NCBI GenBank assembly: GCA_002420005.1
Contig: DIHE01000160.1
Span: 18,614 to 82,613, forward strand
DNA from: Holophagales bacterium UBA5704
GTDB lineage: Bacteria > Acidobacteriota > Thermoanaerobaculia > Multivoradales > UBA5704
Direction of reading: 5' to 3'
DNA: 64,000 nucleotides
Part shown: positions 52,012 through 60,784 of the stretch, in pieces
Numbering within the stretch: position 1 is the stretch's first letter
Layout: each line of letters opens with the position of its first letter
Position numbers and translations under genes: made by a program
Notes under the pieces: model-generated
What the model was told of the DNA's origin: nothing
Seen by the model: only the letters and a program-made list of their open reading frames with translations
Database searches by the model: none

Positions 52012-55000
52012 ATGAAGCTCGACCGTTCCTGGACCCACAAACGCGAGCACCAGCTCCTGACGAAGCAGCTCATCGGCTGCTCAGGCGCCGCCTTCCGTGC
52101 CGCGGTGCTCCCTCTCCTGCGCGCTGCGATCCATGAGTCCGCTCTCGGTTGGCGGCCGGTCGAGATCCCCGAGATTGGGGAGGATCACATCGTCTGGCGA
52201 TCCGGCGAAAGCACGCCGCTCGTCACCGCCTGCCTCGCCTTCTCCTGGCCCGAGCTGGGGGAGCAGGAGATCCGCAAGGTCCGGGAGGGGATCCGCCGGT
52301 TCGCCGGCTCTGCCATCCAGACGGAGCACTATCTCCTCCTGCACAACGGCGAAAGCCGCAGCCGCGAGGCCCGTGAAGCGATTGCAGCGGAGCTCCAGGG
52401 GCTGATCACCACCTCCCGGGTGGCTCACGCCGAGTCCTGGGATCGGCAGCGCCTTCTGGGCAAGGCTTTCAACGGCATGCTACGCCACGCCCGGGAATCT
52501 CTTCAAAAGACAAACCTCTCGACGGCGCCGCTCGAAGCTCTGAGGAGACAGGCAGGTTTCGTTCCGCTCGAGGAGGTCCCCTGCGGCCTCTCGCTCCTGC
52601 GGTTCAATCAGCACCAACTGTGCGAGGTGGTGCCACTACCGCAGGAGCTGCTCGACCCGGCGACGGCGATCCTCGATCCCGAGGGAGAGCTCCTGACGCT
52701 CGTCACCGGCGAGTTCGGCCTGGGCAAGACGACGGCCATGGCTCGCGCCGTGGTTCGCGAGAGCCGTCCCATCCTGTACGTCGCGGGAGCCCGGATCTCG
52801 AAGGAGACGTCCGGCAAGAAAGACTTTCTCCAGCAGTGCATCGATTTGGAGCAGCTGTTCTCGGGCTTTCCCGCCGAGGACCACCCGACTCTCGAAAAGC
52901 TGGCCCGGGCGGTCATCGAGTACCTTCTCCAGGACCCGGAATCCCAGACGCTGGTGATCATCGACGGTCTCGATGAATCAGCCTTCCTCGCCCGGCGCGG
53001 CGGCGGTTTCCAGCAGCTCTTCAACATCCTCCAGGAGATCAGGTCGCCCATCGTCCTCACGTTGCGCACCGAGCTCTGGGACCGGGGAGCCGAAAGCTTT
53101 GCCGCTGCGTTCGGGAAACCGGCCGGACACGGGGAGCTGCGCAACCGAAAGATCCGGCGGATCGACCTCCTCGCCTGGGGAGACGACCGGATCCGGATGC
53201 TGATCCTGCGCCACCGGGAGGCGGCTTCCGATCCGGCCGTCCAGGCACGCCTGGAGGATCTCGCAGGCCGGCTCGAACGCGGCGAGCTGACCCGTCTCTA
53301 TGGCGACATCCCTCGGAGGCCTCTCTTCCTCCGTCTCCTTCTGGACACGGTGATGGAGGAGGGCCTTCCGGCCGCCGGTACCGGGCGTGCCCGGTTGCTC
53401 CACGATTGGACGCTCCGGAAGCTTTATCGCGACATCCAGGCTCCGGTTGCCGCGGGCGGCGCGGGGCGGCTGCCCATCCTGTCCGAGGACGAATCAGAAG
53501 CGCGCGCCGTCGAGATCGCCTGGGAGGCCATGCTCGAAGCCGCGGCGGCCATGATCGAGCCCACCGACGGAGGTCTTGAGCTGACGGCGGACTGCACGTT
53601 GGATGCGATCCGCCGTTCCTCTCCGGAGTTGGGTGGGATCGGGGAGCCCCTCGGCATCTTCCTGAACAGCCTGTTGCTCTCCGTGGGACCGGTTCCTCAC
53701 GGCCTCCCCCTGCGGGTCCGTTTCGCCCATCGCGCCTTCCAGGAGTTCTTTCTCGCCTGGTTCACCCTGGTCCGACCGGGTCGCCTCCCCCCGGGAACAC
53801 TGCCGGAGCCGGTTCGTGACTGGATCGACCAGATTCAAAAGGAGGGTCTTCTCCAGTCCCTCTCCACTCCCATCACCGGAATGTCGCCAAGTCCTCCCAT
53901 GCCCAGAAAATCCATCCCGCCGCCTGACCTGGAGATCCGCGTCCGGATCGTTGATCGCTTCGGCAAAACGCAGCTGACCTATACCCTGACCTCCTCCACC
54001 GGTGTGGTTCCCTTCACCCACCACGAGATCGCCGGCCCGGTTCTCCAGACTAGCCCCGAGGAGCTCCATCGGGGCTTTCTTCAGCACATCGAGCAATTGG
54101 GAACCGGCCGTGATCTCGGAGGCACGCTCGTCCTGCGCGACGAGGTGGACCGCAAGCTCATCGGGATCGGGCGCGACCTCTGGCGCCAACTGTTCTCCCC
54201 GGAGATGCGCCAAGCCTACCGGACCTTCCGCTCGAAGGTTCACTCTCTGCTCATCGTCTCGGATGAGCCCTGGATCCCATGGGAGATGGTGAAACCCTTT
54301 GAGGACGAGGGGGAGCCACTCGACGACCCGTTCTTTGCAGAGCAGTTCGAGCTCGCCCGGTGGCTGGCGGGGACGCGCTCCCCTTCCGTGGACATCGGCG
54401 TCCAAGAGCTGGCCTGCATCACAGGGCGAGACCTCCTGCCCTTGGCGCCACAAGAAAAGGCCCTGGTCACCAGTCTGGCCACCTCACGACAGGGAGTCCG
54501 TGACGCGACTCCCCCCATGCCGAGCGTAAGGGCTCTGACGACGCTTCTCGAACGGGGCGGCCTCGGGCTCCTCCACTTCGCCCAGCACGGGACCTTCGAT
54601 CCGGCTCAGCCGAACGAAGCCGGGCTTCCCCTCGTCGACGGCTCCGTTTTTCGGCCCTCCGACCTCCATGGACCCATTCAGACACAGGTCAGCAAGGATA
54701 GACCTCTGGTCGTCCTGAATGCTTGCGGCTCCGGCCGGCAGGGCTGGAGCTGGGCGGGTCTGAGCGGCTGGGCCGACCGCTGGGTCCGCGGCTGCGGCTG
54801 CGGTGCCTTCATCGGTCCTCTCTGGCAGGTTCGCGACTCCGCAGCCTTCGCTTTCTCCCGAGGCCTCTACGATGCACTGGCCCGTGGAGAGACCCTGGGC
54901 AAGGCCGCTCAGGAAGCCCGCCGGGCGGCACGAGAGGCGACACCGGGAGAGCCGAGCTGGCTGGCCTACACGGTGTATGGCCATCCCAATGCGCGCGTGC

Positions 55001-55542
55001 TGCTCGGGGAGGCACCCTTGAGCGATTCGGCGGAGATGCCGGGAACCGAGTTATCGAGCCCGCCTCCACCTCCACCGCCGACACCACAACAAACTGTGCC
55101 CGCGGCGTCAGCAAGCCTCCGCATCAAGAAGCGCTTCTCCGATCTGGATCGCGACAGGTTCGTCGAAGAGGCCTTCAACCTCATGGCAACATTCTTCGAG
55201 ACCTCTCTCGGCCAGCTCGAACAACAGCACGCCGCTGTCGAGACACGCTTTCGTCGGATCGACCGGGACCATTTCGATGCAGCGATCTACGTTCATGGCA
55301 AGAAGGAGAGCTCGTGCCGCATCTGGCTGGCCAAGGGGCACATAGGGGACATTGCCTATTTCGCCAACGACTCGGGAATGGACAACAGCTACAACGAGGC
55401 CCTGAGAACCGAGGACGACGGATATGCCATGTGGCTCAGGCCGCTCGGCCTGCAAATGTTCAACCCGCGAAGGCGAGACCTGCTTGCCCCCCACGAAGCC
55501 GCGGAGTACTTCTGGTCGATGCTCATCGAGCGGCTGCAGTAG
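52012..55542 (+). CDS. NACHT-CHAT fusion with C-terminal accessory domain
   Basis: 1176 residues. N-terminal domain 1-190; NACHT-type NTPase with Walker A 'GEFGLGKTT' (Lys239), Walker B 'VIIDGLDES' (318-322, DGLDE) and helical follow-up to about 620; then, from Met624/Met630, a second module 'PPDLEIRVRIVDRFGKTQL' and CHAT domain with His859 in 'HFAQHGTF' and Cys905 in 'LNACGSGR', ending near 1000. A proline run links to a C-terminal domain of about 140 residues ('IKKRFSDLDRDRFVEEAFNL', 'FRRIDRDHFDAAIYVHG', 'IAYFANDSGMDNSYNEAL') that I recall from other bacterial conflict proteins but cannot name. No membrane helix. The order (switch before protease) is opposite to its divergent neighbour. Confidence 0.88.
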   Translation: MKLDRSWTHKREHQLLTKQLIGCSGAAFRAAVLPLLRAAIHESALGWRPVEIPEIGEDHIVWRSGESTPLVTACLAFSWPELGEQEIRKVREGIRRFAGSAIQTEHYLLLHNGESRSREAREAIAAELQGLITTSRVAHAESWDRQRLLGKAFNGMLRHARESLQKTNLSTAPLEALRRQAGFVPLEEVPCGLSLLRFNQHQLCEVVPLPQELLDPATAILDPEGELLTLVTGEFGLGKTTAMARAVVRESRPILYVAGARISKETSGKKDFLQQCIDLEQLFSGFPAEDHPTLEKLARAVIEYLLQDPESQTLVIIDGLDESAFLARRGGGFQQLFNILQEIRSPIVLTLRTELWDRGAESFAAAFGKPAGHGELRNRKIRRIDLLAWGDDRIRMLILRHREAASDPAVQARLEDLAGRLERGELTRLYGDIPRRPLFLRLLLDTVMEEGLPAAGTGRARLLHDWTLRKLYRDIQAPVAAGGAGRLPILSEDESEARAVEIAWEAMLEAAAAMIEPTDGGLELTADCTLDAIRRSSPELGGIGEPLGIFLNSLLLSVGPVPHGLPLRVRFAHRAFQEFFLAWFTLVRPGRLPPGTLPEPVRDWIDQIQKEGLLQSLSTPITGMSPSPPMPRKSIPPPDLEIRVRIVDRFGKTQLTYTLTSSTGVVPFTHHEIAGPVLQTSPEELHRGFLQHIEQLGTGRDLGGTLVLRDEVDRKLIGIGRDLWRQLFSPEMRQAYRTFRSKVHSLLIVSDEPWIPWEMVKPFEDEGEPLDDPFFAEQFELARWLAGTRSPSVDIGVQELACITGRDLLPLAPQEKALVTSLATSRQGVRDATPPMPSVRALTTLLERGGLGLLHFAQHGTFDPAQPNEAGLPLVDGSVFRPSDLHGPIQTQVSKDRPLVVLNACGSGRQGWSWAGLSGWADRWVRGCGCGAFIGPLWQVRDSAAFAFSRGLYDALARGETLGKAAQEARRAAREATPGEPSWLAYTVYGHPNARVLLGEAPLSDSAEMPGTELSSPPPPPPPTPQQTVPAASASLRIKKRFSDLDRDRFVEEAFNLMATFFETSLGQLEQQHAAVETRFRRIDRDHFDAAIYVHGKKESSCRIWLAKGHIGDIAYFANDSGMDNSYNEALRTEDDGYAMWLRPLGLQMFNPRRRDLLAPHEAAEYFWSMLIERLQ

Positions 55543-55600
55543 TGCCGGGGGGCTTCCTCTCCGATTGAGGAGCAATCGCACAACCCTCTCCCCCCGGCAC
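55542..55600. terminator. nested hairpin between convergent genes
   Basis: GTGCCGGGGGG (55542-55552, sharing its first base with the TAG stop) pairs perfectly with CCCCCCGGCAC (55590-55600). Inside, CGATTG (55562-55567) pairs with CAATCG (55573-55578). It is probably a bidirectional terminator closing the CHAT island. Confidence 0.55.
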
Positions 55601-55621
55601 CCGGCCGATGATCCGCAAGGC

Positions 55622-56734
55622 CTACCGCGCCAGCCCGGCCCAAGGAAGCAGGGCGTTGATCGTCACCAGCCCGGTCGCGAAGAGGAGGAAGGAAACGCGG
55701 TCGAATCGCCGGGAGAGCGCGAGGTCGCCCCGGATGTCGTAGATATGGAGCGAGATGGTCGACTGCAGGATGGTCAGGAAGATGGTGATCATCCCGACGC
55801 CGTTGACCATGTCGAGGAGCGTCATGGTGCCGCCATCCGGGACCAGCGAGGCGGAGAGCAGCGTGTTGGCGACGGCACCGAAGAAGCCGCCGACGCCCAG
55901 GCCGAAGCGCGGATCGACGTCTGTCGGCTTGATGAAGAAGGCGAGCAGGGCGATGGCGATGGCCGCGAACAGCCCGACGAACACCTTCGAGTACGTCCCC
56001 AGCCCGGGACGGCCATTCCAGATTCCGTAGATCAACTGCGAGTACGTCTCGCGGCTGTCGGCCGGCAGGCGTGGATCTCCGAACGTGGTCTTGTAGGTGT
56101 GCGGCTTCACCACCATGTCCGACTTGAGCACGACGTAGCCCGGCATCTTGACCCGCGAGCTGATGTTCGAGGCCTCCGCATCCGCCACGTACTCCATCTC
56201 CCTCCAGGGCAAGACGCCGTCCTCGATCGACAAGGTCAACAGATGGTCGTCCACCGGAAAGCGGGAGGGGTTGAAGAACTTGGTGATCTGGGCCTTCACC
56301 AGGTAGCGGACGTAGCGCTCGCCGTTGATCACCTCGTCGTTCAGCTTCACTTTGGAGAGGATCTCGCCCTCCACCACGTTGAAGGTCTCTCCCGGGTTGA
56401 TGTCGTCGCCGGTCCAGCGGAACCAGATGTAGAAGACCGGCGTCCAGCTGGCGTCCAGGATCGAGATGGACGCGATGTTGTCCACGTACATGCCGACCGT
56501 GACCTTGCGGGGGTTCGCGCCGGCCGGCAACGTGTCCTCGGCCGCGGTCTTTCCGGGCTCGACGCCTTTCGGGTCGAAGCGGGCCTTGTGCCGGGCGACG
56601 GCATCCAGGCGCAGCTGGTTGACCGTCCGGACGGTGTACAGCCCCAGGCCGAGGAAGAGAAGGATGATCGCGAGGCTCCAGAGGAGGAGAAACCTCCTCC
56701 CGCCGGCGGTGAGGGGAAGATCCGGTGCGTCCAT
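55622..56734 (-). CDS. Cys-loop-type pentameric ligand-gated ion channel homologue
   Basis: 370 residues from the ATG at 56734 (AAAGGA upstream). One N-terminal hydrophobic helix (18-38), an extracellular-type beta domain at about 65-225, then four helices at 235-370. Hallmarks of the family are 'VGMYVDNIASI ... FYIWFRWTGDD' (strands 1-2) and 'FPVDDHLLTLSIED' (the FPxD motif before the loop). The Cys-loop cysteines are absent, as in other prokaryotic members. The third C-terminal helix runs 'MVNGVGMITIFLTILQ'. Presumed role: ligand-gated ion flux in the inner membrane; ligand unknown. Upstream ATGs lack channel-like sequence. Confidence 0.72.
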   Translation of the reverse strand: MDAPDLPLTAGGRRFLLLWSLAIILLFLGLGLYTVRTVNQLRLDAVARHKARFDPKGVEPGKTAAEDTLPAGANPRKVTVGMYVDNIASISILDASWTPVFYIWFRWTGDDINPGETFNVVEGEILSKVKLNDEVINGERYVRYLVKAQITKFFNPSRFPVDDHLLTLSIEDGVLPWREMEYVADAEASNISSRVKMPGYVVLKSDMVVKPHTYKTTFGDPRLPADSRETYSQLIYGIWNGRPGLGTYSKVFVGLFAAIAIALLAFFIKPTDVDPRFGLGVGGFFGAVANTLLSASLVPDGGTMTLLDMVNGVGMITIFLTILQSTISLHIYDIRGDLALSRRFDRVSFLLFATGLVTINALLPWAGLAR

Positions 56735-56876
56735 GGCCGAGCCGATCCTTTCCGAGAAGAGCTGCAACTCTTGCAACTTGTGCCGTGATGCGATCCGGAT
56801 TGTAAGGTCTCTCGGCCCTCCGAGACTACCCAGGACAGAAGCGGGACCCTGAACGTCCTGCGAGGAGGTTTCGGAG

Positions 56877-58343
56877 ATGGTCCGCAACACCTGTTTGTTC
56901 CGCTCCGCCCGCCGGAGCGTCCTGCTGTGTCTGGCTGCCCTCGCCCTCGCGAGCAGCGCCTCGGCCGCCTCCCTGCGCCGCATCGCTCTCGAGCCCTGTC
57001 ATCTGAAGGACTTCGAGGAAGAGGTCCGGTGCGGCGTCCTGGAGGTCCCGGAGGACCGCCAGACCCGCACCGGACGCACGATCGAGCTGCACGTCGCCGT
57101 GCTGCCGGCGGTACGCCCCGAGAGCGCGCCCGATCCGCTGTTCATCCTGGCGGGTGGCCCCGGCCAGGGAGCGCGCAACTATGGGCGATTCGTCCAGGCC
57201 GCCTTCAAGGACGTGCGGCGCACCCGCGATGTCGTGCTCGTGGACGTTCGCGGAACGGGTGCCTCGAACCCGCTCGATTGTGCGCCCCGCGATCCTCTCG
57301 CCCTCCTGGGCGGTGGCGCGCTCGACCTGGCGCCCTGTCTCGCGAGTCTCCCGGGCGACCCGCGCTTCTATACCACCGAGCCGATCGCGGACGACCTCGA
57401 CGACGTGCGCGCCGCCCTCGGCTACCGGCAGATCAACCTGTGGGGCGGTTCCTATGGCACCCGCACCGCCCTGGTCTACGCCCGGCGCCATGCCGCGAAC
57501 GTGCGCACCCTGGTGCTCGACGGCGCCGTGCCCTTCGAGATCACGCTGCCGCTCTACAACGCCCAGGGTGCCCAGCGGGCGCTCGACCGCCTGGTGGCGG
57601 ACTGCGCGACCGATCCGGTCTGCCATCGCGCCTTCCCCCGTCTTGCGGAGGAGATCCAGGCGGTCCTCGCCCGGCTCGGCCGGACGCCGGCCCGGGTGAG
57701 CCTCCGGCATCCGCGAACCGGCCGGCCCATGGAGCTGACCCTCTCGCGGAGCGCGTTCGCCTCCGGCCTCCGCGGTGTGCTCTACGTGCCGGAGCACGCC
57801 AGTCTCGTCCCCTACATGGTCCATGCCGCCGCGCAAGGAGACTTCGCTCCCTTCGCCGCCCTCAGCCTGGAGACGGCGGCCTGGTCGACCGAGACGATGA
57901 GCCTCGGCATGACCCTCTCCGTGCTCTGCGCCGAGGACGTCCCCCGCATCTCCGACGCAGCCGCCGCGCGCGCGGTGGGCGGCACCTTCCTGGGCGGCTC
58001 CGAGATCGACACCTGGCGGCAGATGTGCTCCCGGTGGCCACGCGGTCCTCTCCCCGCCGAGGTGGACCGGGTCCGGCCGCTCCCGTTGCCCGCTCTGATC
58101 CTCTCCGGTGATCTCGATCCGGTCACGCCGCCGCGCTGGGGCGAGGTGATGCAGCGGCACTTCCCCGGCGCCCGGCACGTCGTCGTCCCGGGCACCGGCC
58201 ACAACACGTCCACCGCCGGCTGTGTGCCGGATCTGATCGCCCGCTTCATCGCCGACGGCAACGCCGCGGGGCTCGACGCCTCGTGCGTCGCAAAGATCCG
58301 CCGGATTCCCTTCGTCATCGACCCGTCCGGCACCGCCCCCTGA
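56877..58343 (+). CDS. secreted S33-family alpha/beta-hydrolase peptidase
   Basis: 488 residues with a signal peptide ('VLLCLAALALASSASA'). The alpha/beta-hydrolase fold shows the oxyanion motif 'LAGGPGQGA', 'VDVRGTGAS', nucleophile Ser192 in 'LWGGSYGTR', acid in 'LSGDLDPVTPP' and His in 'VPGTGHNT', with a C-terminal TAP-like region. Family members are periplasmic proline imino- or tripeptidyl aminopeptidases. Four or more cysteines suggest disulfides. It starts a plus-strand run with the ABC exporter 10 bases downstream and is divergent from the channel gene across 142 bases. Confidence 0.87.
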   Translation: MVRNTCLFRSARRSVLLCLAALALASSASAASLRRIALEPCHLKDFEEEVRCGVLEVPEDRQTRTGRTIELHVAVLPAVRPESAPDPLFILAGGPGQGARNYGRFVQAAFKDVRRTRDVVLVDVRGTGASNPLDCAPRDPLALLGGGALDLAPCLASLPGDPRFYTTEPIADDLDDVRAALGYRQINLWGGSYGTRTALVYARRHAANVRTLVLDGAVPFEITLPLYNAQGAQRALDRLVADCATDPVCHRAFPRLAEEIQAVLARLGRTPARVSLRHPRTGRPMELTLSRSAFASGLRGVLYVPEHASLVPYMVHAAAQGDFAPFAALSLETAAWSTETMSLGMTLSVLCAEDVPRISDAAAARAVGGTFLGGSEIDTWRQMCSRWPRGPLPAEVDRVRPLPLPALILSGDLDPVTPPRWGEVMQRHFPGARHVVVPGTGHNTSTAGCVPDLIARFIADGNAAGLDASCVAKIRRIPFVIDPSGTAP

Positions 58344-58353
58344 GGAGGACCCC

Positions 58354-59088
58354 ATGATCGAGGCACAGAACCTTCAGAAACGTTTTGGCACGACCCTCGC
58401 TGTGGAGGACGTCTCCTTCACCGCCCGCGACGGCTGCGTCACCGCCCTGCTCGGCCCCAACGGCGCCGGCAAGACGACGTCGCTGCGCCTGCTCTACGGC
58501 CTGTTGCAGCCGGATGGCGGCAAGGCCCTGGTGGATGGCATCGTGGCCGCCGACGAGCCGCTCGCGGCGCGGCACCGGCTCGGCGTGCTGCCCGATGCGC
58601 CCGGGCTCTACGGCCGGCTCACCGCCCGCGAGCACCTGCTCTATGCGGCTCGGCTGCAGGGGCTCTCCGCCGCCGAGGCGGAGGCGCACACCGCGGCGCT
58701 CCTCGCACGGCTCGACATGGGCGGCATCGCCGACCGCCGCAGCGCCGGCTTCTCCCAGGGTGAGCGCCGCAAAGTCGCCCTCGCCCGGGCGCTTCTCCAT
58801 GACCCGCAGAACGTGGTGCTCGACGAGCCGACGAACGGGCTCGACGTGCCCGCCACGCGGGCGATGCGCAAGACGGTGCGCGAGCTCGCGGACGGCGGCA
58901 AGTGCGTGCTGTTCTCCACCCACATCCTGCAGGAGGTCTCGGCGGTGTGCGACCGGGTGGTGGTCCTCGCCCGCGGCCGGGTGGCGGCCGAGGGGACTCC
59001 CGCCGAGCTGCTGGCCCGCACCGGGAAGTCCCATCTGGAGGATGCGTTCGTTCAACTGATCGGCACCGAGGAAGGACTGGGAGCATGA
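58354..59088 (+). CDS. natA: ABC transporter ATP-binding protein, NatA-like
   Basis: 244 residues. Walker A 'LLGPNGAGKTTSLRLL' near 35-45, signature 'FSQGERRKVALARAL', Walker B 'NVVLDEPTNGLD', and switch His in 'LFSTHILQEVS'. Best fits the NatA/ABC-2 group that powers export with an ABC-2 permease. A GAGGAG-type site precedes the ATG. The stop overlaps the permease start (ATGA). Confidence 0.92.
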   Translation: MIEAQNLQKRFGTTLAVEDVSFTARDGCVTALLGPNGAGKTTSLRLLYGLLQPDGGKALVDGIVAADEPLAARHRLGVLPDAPGLYGRLTAREHLLYAARLQGLSAAEAEAHTAALLARLDMGGIADRRSAGFSQGERRKVALARALLHDPQNVVLDEPTNGLDVPATRAMRKTVRELADGGKCVLFSTHILQEVSAVCDRVVVLARGRVAAEGTPAELLARTGKSHLEDAFVQLIGTEEGLGA

Positions 59089-60254
59089 CCGCCAAAGCCC
59101 TCGCCGTTTTCGCCAAAGAAGCCCTCGACGCGGCGCGCGACCGCCGGTCTCTCACCTCGGCGCTGAGCTTCGCCCTGTTCGGGCCGCTCGTCCTCGCCCT
59201 GGCGCTCACCCTGTCCGCCAAGGGAAGCGACGACGGCCAGCCCCTGGAGCTCGCGGTGGCCGGCCCCGAAAACGCGCCGTCCCTCGTCCGCTTTCTGGAG
59301 CAGAACCACGTGGAGGTGAAGGCCCCTCCCGCCGACGTGGTGGCCGCCGTGCGCCGCGGAGATCTGAAGGTCGCGCTGCGCATCCCCGCCGGCTACGGCG
59401 GAGATTTCCGCGCCTCCAGGCCGGCCCGGGTGGAGCTTATTCACGATGCCTCGCGGCTCGGTGCGCGCACCCCGGTGCGGCGGCTGGAGCGGCTCCTCGA
59501 ACGCTACGAGGCGCGGGTCGCCGGCCAGCGGCTGAGCGCGCGCGGCGTGAGCCCGCAAATCATCCGGCCGCTCCAGGTGGAGGCGCGCGACCTGTCGACC
59601 ACCGCCTCCCGCGCCGCCCTGGCCCTCGCCACCCTGCCCATCTTCCTGCTCATGGCCACCTTCCTCGGCGGCATGAACGTGGCGATCGACACCACGGCCG
59701 GCGAGCGCGAACGGGGCTCACTCGAAAGCCTGCTCGTCCACGCCGTGCCGCGGCGCGATCTGGTGCTCGGCAAGTGGATGGCCGCGGTGGCCTTCAACCT
59801 CCTCTCCGTGGCACTGACGCTTCTCCTCTCCTTCCTTGTGCTGCGCTGGGACCGGCTGCAAAAGACGGACGTCCCGGTGTCCCTGAGCGTCGACGGCGCC
59901 CTGCGCTTCCTGCTCCTCCTCCTGCCACTGGCGCTCCTCGCCCCGGCGCTCCAGATGCTCCTCGCCCTCTTCGCGCGGAGCTTCAAGGAGGCGCAGACCC
60001 AGCTGTCCCTCCTGATGCTCCTGCCGATGGTGCCGGGCCTGCTTCTCTCCTTCCAGAGCTTCGAGGCACAACCGTGGATGCGGATCGTGCCCATCCTGGC
60101 GGAGCAGATCCTGATGCGCGACCTGCTCTACGGGCAAACCCTCGCCGTCTCCACCCAGGTGCTCACCGCGGGAGCGACGCTCGCCTTCACCGCGCTCTGC
60201 CTCGGCGCCACCACGAGACTGTTGCATCATGAGCGGATCGTCCTCGGGCGCTGA
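59085..60254 (+). CDS. natB: ABC-2 type permease, NatB-like
   Basis: 389 residues with one N-terminal helix ('LSFALFGPLVLALALTL'), a large extracytoplasmic domain (about 45-180) and five or six C-terminal helices. 'TAGERERGSLESLLVHAVPRRDLVLGK' contains the EREXGTL-like coupling motif of ABC-2 permeases (ERERGSL). It forms an exporter with the preceding ATPase; NatAB pairs export Na+ but many relatives have other cargo. Followed 11 bases later by the sigma-factor gene. Confidence 0.86.
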   Translation: MTAKALAVFAKEALDAARDRRSLTSALSFALFGPLVLALALTLSAKGSDDGQPLELAVAGPENAPSLVRFLEQNHVEVKAPPADVVAAVRRGDLKVALRIPAGYGGDFRASRPARVELIHDASRLGARTPVRRLERLLERYEARVAGQRLSARGVSPQIIRPLQVEARDLSTTASRAALALATLPIFLLMATFLGGMNVAIDTTAGERERGSLESLLVHAVPRRDLVLGKWMAAVAFNLLSVALTLLLSFLVLRWDRLQKTDVPVSLSVDGALRFLLLLLPLALLAPALQMLLALFARSFKEAQTQLSLLMLLPMVPGLLLSFQSFEAQPWMRIVPILAEQILMRDLLYGQTLAVSTQVLTAGATLAFTALCLGATTRLLHHERIVLGR

Positions 60255-60265
60255 GGGAGGTTCTC

Positions 60266-60784
60266 GTGGCGGGTGACCTGGAGCAGCGGTTCGACCGGAT
60301 CTTGCGCGAGCACGGCCCCGCCCTGCGCCGGGTGGCCGCCGCCTATGAGGCGGATCCCGCGCGGCGGGAAGATCTGCTGCAGGAGATCTGCCTCGCCCTC
60401 TGGAAGGCCCTCCCCGGCTTTCGCGAGGAGGCCTCGGAGCGCACGTTCGCCTTCCGCATCGCCCACAACCGCGGCCTCACCCACGGCTGGCGGGCGCGCG
60501 GTACGGCGGTGCCGGCCGATCTGGAGGAGGCGCAAGAGCTGGCCGATCCGCGCCTCGATCCGGAGAGCGCCCTCCACGCCGGAGAACGCCGGGATCGGCT
60601 GCGGGAGGCGGTGTACCGTCTCCCGTTCGCCGCCCGCCAGGTGGTGGTGCTCAGCCTCGAGGGCATGAGCCAGAGAGAGATCGGCGAAGTCCTGGGAATC
60701 ACCGAGAACAACGTCGCCGTCCGCCTGACCCGTGCGCGCAAGCTGCTGCGCCAGGCGTTGGCGGCCACAGGGGGACCGCAATGA
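60266..60784 (+). CDS. ECF-type RNA polymerase sigma factor
   Basis: 172 residues from the GTG at 60266, preceded by GGGAGGTT. Region 2 is at about 10-75 ('ARREDLLQEICLALWKALPG', 'RTFAFRIAHNRGL') and region 4 at about 110-165 ('LPFAARQVVVLSLEGMSQRE', 'LGITENNVAVRLTRARKLL'), joined by a short linker. It overlaps the next gene by four bases, the usual arrangement with an anti-sigma or membrane sensor. Its regulon cannot be told from here; the transporter genes just upstream are candidates. Confidence 0.9.
   Translation: MAGDLEQRFDRILREHGPALRRVAAAYEADPARREDLLQEICLALWKALPGFREEASERTFAFRIAHNRGLTHGWRARGTAVPADLEEAQELADPRLDPESALHAGERRDRLREAVYRLPFAARQVVVLSLEGMSQREIGEVLGITENNVAVRLTRARKLLRQALAATGGPQ

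Noticed and set aside
32598..55542. Gasdermin or type III-E CRISPR partner of the CHAT proteins
   Set aside because: No small gasdermin-like protein, Cas gene or spaced-repeat array was found beside any CHAT gene.
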